Of a DNA stretch of 64,000 nt, positions 25,119-34,411 are shown in pieces. The stretch is from Zavarzinia marina (GTDB lineage Bacteria; Pseudomonadota; Alphaproteobacteria; Zavarziniales; Zavarziniaceae): positions 1,123,639 to 1,187,638 of the forward strand of contig NZ_JAKGSB010000001.1 in NCBI RefSeq assembly GCF_021568905.1. Reading direction: 5' to 3'. Numbering within the stretch: position 1 is the stretch's first letter; each line of letters opens with the position of its first letter. The translations under genes were made by a program, and so were the position numbers. The notes beneath the pieces are model-generated. The model searched no databases. It was not told the DNA's origin and saw only the letters and a list, made by a program, of their open reading frames with translations.

Positions 25119-26357
25119 TCAGCCGCCACCGGCCATGCGCGCGATCAGTGAACCGAGGCGCGCGATGCCTTCGTCGATCTGTCGAGGGCTCGAAAGGGAG
25201 AACGACAGGCGCAGCCGATCATCCCGCCGTCCCTCGCCGTAGAAGGCGCCGCCCGGCACGAAGGCGACCCGGCATTCCGCGACGGCACGGGCCAGGACCT
25301 CGGCACCGTTCAGGCCCGCGGGCAGGCCGACCCAGACGAACATCCCGCCCTCCGGCCGGGTCCAGGAGACGCCCGGCGGCATATGGCGTTCGAGCGCCGC
25401 CAGCATGGCGTCGCGGCGCACGCGATAGACGGCGCGGTTCGAGGCGACCTGGGCGGCGTAGCATTCCTCGGCCACGCGATGCATGACCATCTGGTTGATG
25501 GTCGCGCAATGGAGATCGGCCGCCTGCTTGGCGAGGACGAGCTTGGCGATCGCCGCCGAGGCGCCGCAGACCCAGCCGATCCGCAGCGCCGGCGCCAGTG
25601 TCTTCGAAAAGGTCCCGCAATAGAGCGTGCGGCAATGCTCGATCCCGCCCCGGCGCGCCGCCTCGATCGCGAGGATGGGCGGCACGGCTTCGCCGTCGTA
25701 GCGCAGCGCCTGATAGGCCGCGTCCTCGATCACCGGGACGTTCAGGGCATCGGCCAGGTCGAGCACGGCTTCCCGGGCCGAGAGGGGCACGGTCTCGCCC
25801 GACGGATTGGAAAAATCGGGCACCAGATAGGCGAGACCGACCCGCCCGCCCTTCGCCGCCGCCGCTTCGCGATAGCTGTCGGGCGTGCGGTTGCCGTCGA
25901 GGGCGAGCGTGTCGTAGCTCGGCTCATAGGCGCTGAAGGCCTGAAGCGCGCCCAGATAGGTCGGGGCCGTCACCAGGGCGGTATCCCCCGGCGAAAGGAA
26001 CAGCTTGCCGATGAAGTCCAGGGCCTGCTGGGAACCGGCGGTGATCAGGATGTTGCTCTCGTCGCAGGCGACGCCCAGCGCGGCCATCTGGCCGGCGATC
26101 CAGCACCGCAGCGGCGAATAGCCTTCCGACACCGAATATTGCAGGGCCTGAGCCGACTTGACCGGATCCGCCATGATTTCGGCATAGGCGCGGCCGAAGG
26201 CTTCGGTCGGAAACTGGGCCGGATCCGGAATGCCGCCGGCATAGGAAATGATGTCCGGCTGGTCCAGCAGTTTCAGGAGTTCGCGAATTTCGGATGCATT
26301 CATGCGACTGGCGCGGGTCGCGAAACGATCTTGCCAGTTTTTTTCTTCCAAAGTCAT
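25119..26357 (-). CDS. PLP-dependent aminotransferase, class I/II (2-aminoadipate/multi-substrate type)
   Basis: 412 residues, fold type I. Recognisable are ISYAGGIPDP at 37-46, ITAGSQQALDFIGKLFL near 105-121, VPDFSNPSGET with the substrate-anchoring Asn-Pro at 184-185, EDAAYQALRY, and the PLP lysine in GTFSKTLAPALRIGW (Lys252). The overall pattern matches the LysN/MocR-catalytic-domain group of aminotransferases acting on aminoadipate, aromatic or branched substrates, without a GntR domain here. The ATG at 26357 follows AAAGGTTGG. It is divergent from uup. Confidence 0.9.
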   Translation of the reverse strand: MTLEEKNWQDRFATRASRMNASEIRELLKLLDQPDIISYAGGIPDPAQFPTEAFGRAYAEIMADPVKSAQALQYSVSEGYSPLRCWIAGQMAALGVACDESNILITAGSQQALDFIGKLFLSPGDTALVTAPTYLGALQAFSAYEPSYDTLALDGNRTPDSYREAAAAKGGRVGLAYLVPDFSNPSGETVPLSAREAVLDLADALNVPVIEDAAYQALRYDGEAVPPILAIEAARRGGIEHCRTLYCGTFSKTLAPALRIGWVCGASAAIAKLVLAKQAADLHCATINQMVMHRVAEECYAAQVASNRAVYRVRRDAMLAALERHMPPGVSWTRPEGGMFVWVGLPAGLNGAEVLARAVAECRVAFVPGGAFYGEGRRDDRLRLSFSLSSPRQIDEGIARLGSLIARMAGGG

Positions 26358-26516
26358 TTCATTCCAACCTTTCGGGGGCTGGCTGCAAGAATGCGACTTT
26401 TCGATAATTAGGTCAATAGTGCTGTCGTAAAATCGACATGGCCGGCGGCGCCGTATCGGTTGATTAACCGCCCCACGCCCGCTATGCCCCTTGGCCGTCA
26501 AGCACATGCGGACCCG

Positions 26517-28328
26517 ATGGCGGCACCTCTTCTCACTCTTCGCGACATTCACGTCGGTTATGGCGGACATCCCGTCATCGACGGCGCCGACCTGATCGTC
26601 GGCCCGGAGGACCGGATCTGCCTGGTCGGGCGGAACGGCTCCGGCAAGTCGACCCTGATGAAGATCGCCGCCGGCCTGGTCGAACCGGACCGGGGCAAGC
26701 GCATCCTGCAGTCCGGCACCACCGTCCGCTACCTGCCGCAGGAACCGGACCTGTCCGCCTTTCCGAGCGTCCTCGCCTATGTCGAGGCCGGGCTGGCGCC
26801 AGGCGACGACCATCACCGCGCCCTCAGCCTCCTGCAATCCCTCGGCATGACGGGCGACGAGGATCCGAAGGCGCTGTCCGGCGGCGAGATCCGCCGCGCC
26901 GCCCTGGCCCGCACCCTCGCCCCAGAACCCGACGTCCTGCTGCTCGACGAGCCGACCAACCACATGGACCTGCCGGCCATCGAATGGCTGGAGGCGGAAT
27001 TGAAGCGCAGCCGCTCAGCCCTCGTCCTGATCAGCCACGACCGGACCTTCCTGACCGCCCTCTCCCGCGCCACGGTCTGGCTCGACCGAGGTGTGGCGCG
27101 GCGCACCGAGCGCGGCTTCGGCGCCTTCGAGGACTGGCGCGACGACGTCCTCGAACAGGAAGAGAAGGAACGCCACAAGCTCGACCGCAAGATCGTCGCC
27201 GAGGAAGACTGGGTGCGCCACGGCGTCTCGGGCCGGCGCAAGCGCAACATGCGCCGCCTGGGTCAGCTCCACGCCATGCGCAAGGACCGGCGCGAGGAGC
27301 GCAAGGCCGTCGGCACGGTGAAGATGACGGCGGGCGAAGGCGATGTCTCGGGCAAGCTGGTGATCGAGGCGCGCGACGTCTCCAAGGGTTTCGACGGCCG
27401 CGCCATCATCTCCCACCTGGACCTGCGCCTGCGCCGGGGCGACCGTCTCGGCATCGTCGGCCCGAATGGCGCCGGCAAGACCACACTGATCAACCTGCTG
27501 ACCGGGGCGCTGGCCCCGGATTCGGGTGACATCCGCCTCGGCACCAATCTCGAAATGGTCACCCTCGACCAGAAGCGCGAATCCCTGGCGCCCACCACGA
27601 CCCTGCAGGATGCCCTGACCGGCGGCGGCAGCGACCGGGTGGAGGTGGCCGGCAGCTACAAGCATGTGATCGGCTATATGAAGGACTTCCTGTTCGGGCC
27701 GGAACAGGCGCGGACGCCGCTGGGCGTGCTGTCGGGCGGCGAGCGCGGCCGGGTGATGCTGGCGCGTGCCCTGGCCAAGCAGTCGAACCTCCTCGTGCTC
27801 GACGAGCCGACCAACGACCTCGACCTCGAGACCCTGGATCTGCTCGAGGAAATCCTGGCCGATTACGGCGGCACCGTCCTCGTCGTCAGCCACGACCGCG
27901 ACTTCCTCGACCGGGTCGCCACCTCGGTGCTGGCCTATGAGGGCCCGGGGCGATGGACCGAATATGCCGGCGGCTACAGCGACATGGTGGCCCAGCGCGG
28001 CCACGGCGTCGAAGCCCGGGAAGACGATACGCCCACGGCACCGAAGGCCGGCCCGAACACGGCGGAGGCGGCGCCGCGCGCGGCCCAGAAGCGCAAGCTC
28101 TCCTTCAAGGAGAAACATGCGCTGGAGACCCTGCCCGCCCGGATCGAGGCGCTGGAGGCGGAAATCGCCGATCTCCAGGCCAGGCTCGCCGATGCCGACC
28201 TCTTCGCCCGCGACCCCGGCGCCTTCCAGAAGACGGCCGACCGTCTTGCCGCGGCCGAGGCTGAGCGCGCGCGCGCCGAGGAAGACTGGCTGAACCTCGA
28301 ACTGCTGCGCGAAGAGCTGGAAGGCTGA
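26517..28328 (+). CDS. uup: ABC-F family ATPase, Uup type
   Basis: 603 residues with two ATPase domains and no membrane part. Domain 1 has GRNGSGKST at 38-46, LSGGEIRRAALARTL and LLLDEPTNHMDL. The interdomain linker is basic and carries the ABC-F arm (RHGVSGRRKRNMRRLGQL). Domain 2 has GPNGAGKTT, LSGGERGRVMLARAL and LVLDEPTNDLDL. A C-terminal coiled coil begins RKLSFKEKHALETLP and is specific to Uup, which binds branched DNA and affects transposon excision and ribosome-related processes. ATG 26517 gives the usual Uup N-terminus (LLTLRDIHVGYGG). Confidence 0.92.
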   Translation: MAAPLLTLRDIHVGYGGHPVIDGADLIVGPEDRICLVGRNGSGKSTLMKIAAGLVEPDRGKRILQSGTTVRYLPQEPDLSAFPSVLAYVEAGLAPGDDHHRALSLLQSLGMTGDEDPKALSGGEIRRAALARTLAPEPDVLLLDEPTNHMDLPAIEWLEAELKRSRSALVLISHDRTFLTALSRATVWLDRGVARRTERGFGAFEDWRDDVLEQEEKERHKLDRKIVAEEDWVRHGVSGRRKRNMRRLGQLHAMRKDRREERKAVGTVKMTAGEGDVSGKLVIEARDVSKGFDGRAIISHLDLRLRRGDRLGIVGPNGAGKTTLINLLTGALAPDSGDIRLGTNLEMVTLDQKRESLAPTTTLQDALTGGGSDRVEVAGSYKHVIGYMKDFLFGPEQARTPLGVLSGGERGRVMLARALAKQSNLLVLDEPTNDLDLETLDLLEEILADYGGTVLVVSHDRDFLDRVATSVLAYEGPGRWTEYAGGYSDMVAQRGHGVEAREDDTPTAPKAGPNTAEAAPRAAQKRKLSFKEKHALETLPARIEALEAEIADLQARLADADLFARDPGAFQKTADRLAAAEAERARAEEDWLNLELLREELEG

Positions 28329-28433
28329 CGCGATCTCGACCACTGCGGGGCGATAGTTTGCATTGCGGTGCAGAACGCACTATGCGCAAGGCGTCGGTCG
28401 CCCCACTATCATCCCACTGAACCGGAGTATGCG

Positions 28434-30356
28434 ATGAGCAACGCCGCCATGGCCAAGCCGAACGGTGAGCAGGGACAAGAGCCCGAGACCGCCGCCAACG
28501 GCAAGCGCCAGTTCTGGGCTTTGACGCTGGGCAGCGTGGGCGTCGTCTATGGCGACATCGGCACCAGCCCGCTCTACGCGTTCCGCGAAGCCCTCGCGCA
28601 TACAGCCAGCCGGGAGGCGATCACCGAGCCCATGGTGCTCGGCGTGCTGTCGCTGATCCTGTGGTCGCTGATCCTGATCGTCAGCATCAAATATGTCGCC
28701 ATCGTGCTCCGCGCCGACAACAACGGCGAAGGCGGCGCCCTGTCGCTGATGGCGCTCGCGCGTCGCGCCATGGCCAAGCGCAGCTCCATCGTGCTCGGCC
28801 TCGGCATCCTCGGCGCCGCGCTGTTCTACGGCGACGCGGTCATCACCCCGGCGATCTCCGTGCTGTCCTCGGTCGAGGGCCTGAAGCTGGTGACGCCGAT
28901 CTTCGATCCTTACGTCGTGCCCATCACCATGGGCATCATCCTGGGCCTGTTCCTGGTGCAGAGCCGGGGCACCGCCAAGGTGGCGAAATTCTTCGGGCCG
29001 ATCACGGCGGTCTGGTTCGTCGCCCTGGCCGTCACCGGCGCCAGCCACATCGCGGACGAGCCGACCGTGCTGCTCGCCTTCAATCCGGTCTATGCGGTCG
29101 AATTCCTGATCGAGCATCAGGTGGTCGGCTTCATCGCGCTGGGCTCCGTGCTGCTGGCCGCGACGGGCGCCGAATCCCTCTATGCCGACCTCGGCCATTT
29201 CGGCCGCAAGCCGATCCAGGTCGCATGGATGGGGCTGGTCTTCCCGTCGCTCACCCTGAACTACCTGGGCCAGGGCGCCCTCGTCCTGTCGAACCCCGAG
29301 GCGGCGGAGAATCCCTTCTTCCTGCTGGCGCCGGACTGGGCGCTGGTGCCGATGGTGCTGCTGGCGACGGCGGCGACCACCATCGCCTCCCAGGCGGTGA
29401 TCACCGGTGCGTTCTCCCTGACCCGGCAGGCGATCCAGCTCGGCATCATGCCGCGCATGGAGATTCGCCATACCTCGGGCGAGCATGCGGGCCAGATCTA
29501 TCTGCCGCGCATCAACCGGCTGATGATGATCGCCGTCATCATCCTGGTGCTGGCGTTCCAGGAGAGCGGGCGCCTGGCGGCGGCCTATGGCATCGCCATC
29601 ACCGGCTGCATGGTCGTCACCTCCATGCTGCTGTTCATCGTCATGCGCTGGCGCTGGCGGATCCCGCTGGTCGCGGCGATCCTGATCATGACCCCCTTCG
29701 TCGCGGTCGAACTCGCCTTCATGACCGCCAATCTGCTGAAAGTGCTGGAAGGCGGCTGGGTGCCGCTGGTGATGGCGCTCAGCCTGATCGTGGTCATGCG
29801 CACCTGGGTGACGGGCACCCGCATCCTGGCCGAGAAATCGCGCCGCGACAGCCTGCCCCTGCTGGACGTCGTCGCCATGCTGGAGAAGAAGCTGCCGCAT
29901 CTGGTGCCCGGAACGGCGATGTTCCTGACCTCGACGCCGAACGTCGCCCCGGTCGCGCTGATGCACAATCTGAAGCACAACAAGGTGCTGCACGAGCAGA
30001 ACGTGATCGTCACCATCGAGGTGGCGCAGGAACCCTATGTCGATCCGGAGTCCCGGGTCTCGGTCCAGTCCCTCAGCCCGCACATGATGCTGATGCGCGT
30101 CTCCTACGGCTATATGGAGAGCCCGAACCTGCCGAAGGCCCTGGCGGCGGCGCGCAAGCTCGGCCTCAAGTACGACATCATGTCGACCTCCTTCTTCCTC
30201 GGCCGGCGCTCGCTCCGCCCCAGCATGAAGAGCGGGCTGCGGCCGTTCCAGAACCGGCTCTACATGTCGCTGGCGCGCAATGCCTCGGACGCCACAGAAT
30301 TCTTCCAGATCCCGTCCGACCGCGTGATCGAGCTGGGCACCCAGATGACCATCTGA
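28434..30356 (+). CDS. kup: Low-affinity potassium/proton symporter Kup
   Basis: 640 residues with about 12 membrane helices and a C-terminal cytoplasmic domain. The family signature is [18 protein letters not shown] near 37-54, followed by [36 protein letters not shown] and [15 protein letters not shown]. It imports K+ with protons across the inner membrane. The ATG at 28434 has GGAG 6 nt upstream, and no other start is as good. The SpoU gene starts 1 nt after its stop. Confidence 0.96.
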   Translation: MSNAAMAKPNGEQGQEPETAANGKRQFWALTLGSVGVVYGDIGTSPLYAFREALAHTASREAITEPMVLGVLSLILWSLILIVSIKYVAIVLRADNNGEGGALSLMALARRAMAKRSSIVLGLGILGAALFYGDAVITPAISVLSSVEGLKLVTPIFDPYVVPITMGIILGLFLVQSRGTAKVAKFFGPITAVWFVALAVTGASHIADEPTVLLAFNPVYAVEFLIEHQVVGFIALGSVLLAATGAESLYADLGHFGRKPIQVAWMGLVFPSLTLNYLGQGALVLSNPEAAENPFFLLAPDWALVPMVLLATAATTIASQAVITGAFSLTRQAIQLGIMPRMEIRHTSGEHAGQIYLPRINRLMMIAVIILVLAFQESGRLAAAYGIAITGCMVVTSMLLFIVMRWRWRIPLVAAILIMTPFVAVELAFMTANLLKVLEGGWVPLVMALSLIVVMRTWVTGTRILAEKSRRDSLPLLDVVAMLEKKLPHLVPGTAMFLTSTPNVAPVALMHNLKHNKVLHEQNVIVTIEVAQEPYVDPESRVSVQSLSPHMMLMRVSYGYMESPNLPKALAAARKLGLKYDIMSTSFFLGRRSLRPSMKSGLRPFQNRLYMSLARNASDATEFFQIPSDRVIELGTQMTI

Positions 30357-30357
30357 C

Positions 30358-31128
30358 ATGGCGCGCGCGATCGCCATCGACAGCGCCCGGAACGAACGCT
30401 TCCGGACCTGGGAGCAATTGCTGGAGGGCAAGGGCATCCGAAAGCACGGTGCCTTCCTGCTGGCCGGGCGCAAGACGGTACCGGAGGCCCTGGCGGCCAT
30501 GCCCGGCCGTTTCAGCGCGGTGCTCGCGCCCGACGAGGAGACGCTTGCCGCCCTCGAGCCCCTGCTGCCGGACAGCGTGACCCGGCATCTCCTGGCGCCG
30601 CCCCTGTTCGAGCGCCTGGACGTGGCGGGCACGCGCCTGCCGATCCTGGTCGGGCGGGTGCCGGACATGCCCCCGGCCGACCTGCGCCTGCCGCCCCAGG
30701 GGCTGGAACTGGTCTGCGCCCTGGGCGATCCCAGCAATCTCGGTGCCCTGCTGCGTTCCGCCGCCGCCTTCGGCGCGCGCCGCATCCTGCTGCTGCCGGA
30801 CGCCGCGCACCCGTTCCATCCGAAGAGTCTTCGTGCCGGGGCAAATGCCGCCCTGACCCTCGATTTCGCGCGGGTGAGCGGCTGGGCGGCAGTCGCCGGT
30901 GCCGCCGGGCCGCTCTTCGCCCTCGACGGCGGCGGGGCGGATCTGACGCGCTTCGACTGGCCGGCCGATCTTCGCCTCGTCCTCGGGGAGGAGGGTCAGG
31001 GCCTGCCGGCGGATCTGGCGGCGACCCGCCTCGCCATTCCGACCACCGGCGTGGTCGAATCCCTGAACGCCACGGTCGCCGCCGCCATCGCCCTCCAGGC
31101 CTGGTTCAGTCGCCGATCCGCCGGCTGA
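30358..31128 (+). CDS. TrmH/SpoU-family RNA 2'-O-methyltransferase
   Basis: 256 residues. The N-terminal part (ERFRTWEQLLEGKGIRKHGAFLLAGRKTV) is a substrate-binding-type domain. The knotted SPOUT domain carries motif 1 DPSNLGALLRSAAAFG, motif 2 LVLGEEGQGLP and motif 3 IPTTGVVESLNATVAAAIAL. It methylates a ribose in tRNA or rRNA; which position is not clear. It lies 1 nt after kup and its 3' end overlaps the convergent gene by 23 nt. Confidence 0.9.
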   Translation: MARAIAIDSARNERFRTWEQLLEGKGIRKHGAFLLAGRKTVPEALAAMPGRFSAVLAPDEETLAALEPLLPDSVTRHLLAPPLFERLDVAGTRLPILVGRVPDMPPADLRLPPQGLELVCALGDPSNLGALLRSAAAFGARRILLLPDAAHPFHPKSLRAGANAALTLDFARVSGWAAVAGAAGPLFALDGGGADLTRFDWPADLRLVLGEEGQGLPADLAATRLAIPTTGVVESLNATVAAAIALQAWFSRRSAG

Positions 31129-32131
31129 TCACGGCGCCCGGCGGCACGCGATCGGCGAGATTGCGGCGCATCCGGTAGAGCAGGCGCAACACCCCGAACG
31201 CGACCACCAGCGGCACCAGGCCGAAGAGGACGCCCAGCAGGGCCCGCCCCGGCCAGGCCGCGAGCCGCGCCGCGCCCGCCCCGTCCGGCGTCGCGGCGAC
31301 GGTCGCGCCGATTTCGAGGGGCGGCGGCGGTGCCGCCTGCCCCGGCTTCAGGACGGCGCCGGCAAGGCCGCGCAGGGGCAGGGCCGCGCCGCCATCCGCC
31401 ATGCGCACCTCGACCGCCGGGATCAGCAGGGCGATGCCGTCGCCATCGCCGGTCACCGCCAGACGGTCCCAGCCGGCCGCCGTCACCACCGCATCGCCGG
31501 TCGCGCCGACGAGCCGGTCGATCAGGGGCGTCGGGCCCACGCCGGCCCAGGCCGTCACGACCCGGATGCCGCCCGCCGCCAATACGACGGCGAGCACCAG
31601 CATGTATCCGTGAACGACGCCACGCAGCAGCGGCGATCCCTTGCGTCCCTCCCGCCTGGGCGCGAAGCCGGCCACCACCGCGACCAGGCCGACCGGCAGC
31701 AGGCAGAGACCGACGATGCCGATCGCCATGCCGCCGCCCATGAAGAAGAGATCCGGATCCGCGCGATAGGCGATATGGGGATCGTCCGGTGCCAGGCGGA
31801 CGGTCATCCGGCCGCTCTCGACCTGGGCGGCGACGGTATCGGCCGCGCCGGCGAGATCCCGCACCCAGTCGAAGCCGCGCACCGCCGTCTCCACCGTCTC
31901 GCCGCCGACGGCATAGCGGACGGTGATGCCGAGATCGGTGGTGAAGTAATTCGCCTTCTGCCGGGTCCGGGTCACATCGACGGCGACGACGTCGGCACGC
32001 ACCGCCGGTCCCAGCAGGGCCGACGCCGGGGCCGTCGCCGGCCCCGCCCGCAGGCCGTGCAGGAACATCCAGCCGAGGAACAGGGCGACGCCCGAGATCA
32101 GCAGTGGAATCAAGGTCATCAATCGGATCAC
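31106..32131 (-). CDS. DUF3592-like membrane protein
   Basis: 341 residues. An N-terminal helix (LMTLIPLLISGVALFLGWMF) is followed by an extracytoplasmic domain containing VVAVDVTRTRQKANYFTTDLGITVRYAVGG in blocks, the pattern of DUF3592 proteins. Two helices lie in the middle (GIVGLCLLPVGLVAVVAGF and YMLVLAVVLAAGGI) and one near the end (LLGVLFGLVPLVVAFGVLRLLY). Function unknown. The last 23 nt overlap the convergent SpoU gene. Confidence 0.65.
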   Translation of the reverse strand: MIRLMTLIPLLISGVALFLGWMFLHGLRAGPATAPASALLGPAVRADVVAVDVTRTRQKANYFTTDLGITVRYAVGGETVETAVRGFDWVRDLAGAADTVAAQVESGRMTVRLAPDDPHIAYRADPDLFFMGGGMAIGIVGLCLLPVGLVAVVAGFAPRREGRKGSPLLRGVVHGYMLVLAVVLAAGGIRVVTAWAGVGPTPLIDRLVGATGDAVVTAAGWDRLAVTGDGDGIALLIPAVEVRMADGGAALPLRGLAGAVLKPGQAAPPPPLEIGATVAATPDGAGAARLAAWPGRALLGVLFGLVPLVVAFGVLRLLYRMRRNLADRVPPGAVISRRIGD

Positions 32132-32286
32132 GGGGGCCCTCTTCCGTCATTCGCCGCCGGGGCGGCCGGTATGTGCCAGCACAACGTCATCGGTCTGCCA
32201 TGCAAGGCTGGTGCTTGCGGGCGGCGCCGACATCGGCCAAACCACTTCGGGCATTCTATCCGCTTCGAGACTCGAAGGATGTGAAC

Positions 32287-33411
32287 ATGAGCACGGCGCC
32301 GATTCCCTTCATCGACCTGAAGACCCAGCGGGCGCGCCTCGGCGCCGCGGTCGACGAGGCCATCCTCAAGGTCGTCAATCACGGCGCCTACATCATGGGG
32401 CCCGAGGTCGCGGCGCTGGAACAGGATCTGGCGGACTTCTGCGGCGCCAAGCACGTGCTCTCCTGCGCCAACGGCACCGATGCGCTGGGCCTCGTCCTGA
32501 TGGCCAAGGGGGTCGGGCCGGGCGACGCGGTCTTCGTGCCCGCCTTCACCTTCGTCGCGACGGCCGAGGTGGTGGCCTGGGTCGGGGCGACGCCAGTCTT
32601 CGTCGACGTGCGCGAGGACGATTTCAACATGGACCCGGCCCATCTGGCCGCCTCCATCCGCTGGGCCCGCGACAACGACCTGCGCCCCGTGGGCGTGATC
32701 CCCGTCGACCTGTTCGGCCAGCCCGCCGATTATCCCGCGATCATGCCGGTCGCCGAGGCGGAAGGGCTGTGGGTGATGTCCGACGCGGCGCAGAGCTTCG
32801 GCGCCAAGCTGAACAACCGCGCCGTCGGCACCTATGGCATCGCCACCTCGACCAGCTTCTTCCCGGCGAAGCCGCTCGGCTGCTATGGCGACGGCGGCGC
32901 CGTCTTCACCGACGACGACGATCTGATAGAGGTTCTGCGCTCGCTGCGCGTCCACGGCCAGGGCACGGACAAATACGAGAACGTCCGCATCGGCATCAAC
33001 GGTCGCCTCGACACCATCCAGGCCGCCGTGCTGATCGAGAAACTGAAGATCTTCCCGGACGAGATCGAGGCGCGCGACCATGTCGCCCAGCGTTACAATG
33101 CGGGCCTCGCCGACGTCGCGACCGTGCCGCGCGTGCGTTCCGGCGCCACCAGCGTCTGGGCTCAATATACCCTGATCCTCGAGAACCGCGAGCGCGTGGC
33201 CGCCGCCTGCCGCGCCGCCAACATCCCGACCGCGATCTATTATCCGATTCCGCTGAGCCATCAGCAGGGTTACAAGCATTTCCCGACCGGGCCGGGCGGC
33301 GTGCCGGTGTCCGAGCGCCTGTCGGCCGGTGTCCTGAGCCTGCCCATGCATCCCTATCTGGCGCCCGAGGTCCAGGACCGCATCATCGAGGTCGTGCGCG
33401 CCGCCGTCTGA
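32287..33411 (+). CDS. DegT/DnrJ/EryC1/StrS-family sugar aminotransferase
   Basis: 374 residues. It starts with the usual IPFIDLKTQRARLG. The PLP-binding Asp is in SDAAQSFGAKLN (Asp166) and the PLP lysine in FFPAKPLGCYGDGGA (Lys195). GINGRLDTIQAAVL is also conserved. Such enzymes make amino-sugars (often C3 or C4) on nucleotide sugars for surface glycans. AGGA lies 8 nt before the ATG. It may serve the polysaccharide locus 13 kb away or a lipopolysaccharide pathway; that is not shown by the sequence. Confidence 0.93.
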   Translation: MSTAPIPFIDLKTQRARLGAAVDEAILKVVNHGAYIMGPEVAALEQDLADFCGAKHVLSCANGTDALGLVLMAKGVGPGDAVFVPAFTFVATAEVVAWVGATPVFVDVREDDFNMDPAHLAASIRWARDNDLRPVGVIPVDLFGQPADYPAIMPVAEAEGLWVMSDAAQSFGAKLNNRAVGTYGIATSTSFFPAKPLGCYGDGGAVFTDDDDLIEVLRSLRVHGQGTDKYENVRIGINGRLDTIQAAVLIEKLKIFPDEIEARDHVAQRYNAGLADVATVPRVRSGATSVWAQYTLILENRERVAAACRAANIPTAIYYPIPLSHQQGYKHFPTGPGGVPVSERLSAGVLSLPMHPYLAPEVQDRIIEVVRAAV

Positions 33412-33742
33412 GACAATTCCGGCTTTCGGGAAAAATCCGCTTTCGGGAAAAATCCGCTTTAGGGGAAAATCCGCTTTAGGGGATAGCCCCGCCCCGACGG
33501 CCCTGGCCGCCCCCTGCGGCCAGTCCCGTCCGACACGGGGCATTGCATCGGAACGGGATTTCACCGTCTCGGGCACCGGACCGCGCTTTTCCGGGCCCCC
33601 CGGCACCGGAAGAGTATCGTCGCGGCGATGCCCTCGCCAGGCGAAAGGGCACGTCGAAGACGGCGCCTGCCGTCGGCCGGTACCATAATCCCGAGGCCCC
33701 GGGCGTCCTATCCCCGGAACAGGGGGATGACCCGGGAAGGTC
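33412..33742. other. Intergenic region with a short tandem repeat
   Basis: About 330 nt between the aminotransferase and the LuxR-type regulator. The first part is the 17-bp repeat array listed separately. The rest (33485-33742) is GC-rich and shows no supportable gene or clear terminator. Confidence 0.5.
33419..33484. repeat. Four-copy 17-bp tandem repeat
   Basis: Units of CCGCTTTCGGGAAAAAT and variants (CCGGCTTTCGGG..., CCGCTTTAGGGGAAAAT) run head to tail about four times, directly after the aminotransferase stop. Each is CCGCTTT-(C/A)-GGG-A-run. It is too short and too regular for CRISPR. Confidence 0.9.
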
Positions 33743-34411
33743 TCAGACCAGGCCGCGCTTCGCGGCTTCCAGCGCCGCCTCGGCACGCGACGAGACATGT
33801 AGCTTGCGATAGAGCGTCTTCACGTAGCCGGCCACCGTATGGACCGTGAGACCCAGCACTTCCGCCGCCTCGGCGACGCGCAGGCCCCGGCCGATCAGCT
33901 GCAGCACGTCGATCTCGCGCGGGGTCAGGGTGATCCCGTCCGGCTGCGGCGCATCGGCGCCCTGCCCCCTGAAATGGCCGAGCATGCGCCGGGCGATGGA
34001 AGGCGACAGCGGCGGTTCCCCGTCATCGATGCGGCGAAGAAAGCGGCCGATCTGGTCGAGGTCGCGGTCCTTCAGCAGATAGCCCTGGGCGCCGGCGCCC
34101 AGGGCCTCGAACAGATGGCCGTCGTCCTCGAAGATCGTGGCGACGATGGCGATCGCCCGCGGCCGTTCGGCGGCGAGAAGGCGGATGATGTCGATGCCGC
34201 TGCCGTCGGGCAGGGCAAGGTCGACCAGGGCGATCGCCGCCCGCTCCGGCGGCAGTTCGGCCATGATCCAGGCCCGGGCGCCCGCGACATCCGCGAAGGC
34301 ATGAACCTCGATCCCGGGAAACGTTTCCCGCAGCGCCGCGACGAGGGCGGCACGGGTCCCGGGCAGGTCCTCCACCACGAAGGCCAGCCGCTGTTCGGCG
34401 GACCCGCTCAC
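33743..34411 (-). CDS. NarL/LuxR-type response regulator
   Basis: 222 residues. The receiver domain has acidic residues Glu14-Asp15 and the phospho-acceptor Asp64 in LVDLALPDGSG, then LLKDRDL with the conserved Lys. The C-terminal LuxR HTH is LTPREIDVLQLIGRGLRVAEAAEVLGLTVHTVAGYVKTLYRKL in blocks, near 160-205. The GTG start at 34411 overlaps the kinase stop by 4 nt (GTGA), so the two are translationally coupled and are most likely a cognate pair. Targets unknown. Confidence 0.92.
   Translation of the reverse strand: MSGSAEQRLAFVVEDLPGTRAALVAALRETFPGIEVHAFADVAGARAWIMAELPPERAAIALVDLALPDGSGIDIIRLLAAERPRAIAIVATIFEDDGHLFEALGAGAQGYLLKDRDLDQIGRFLRRIDDGEPPLSPSIARRMLGHFRGQGADAPQPDGITLTPREIDVLQLIGRGLRVAEAAEVLGLTVHTVAGYVKTLYRKLHVSSRAEAALEAAKRGLV

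Noticed and set aside
24678-25151. A plus-strand frame of about 157 codons in the AT-rich gap
   Set aside because: No ribosome site, no recognisable domain, and it runs into the aminotransferase on the other strand; composition changes along its length.
28380-30785. A minus-strand frame of about 800 codons opposite kup
   Set aside because: It is a shadow of kup; composition is His/Asp/Arg/Gln-biased and no family matches.
33419-33484. CRISPR array
   Set aside because: The repeats are direct, contiguous and 17 bp with no spacers; there are no cas genes.
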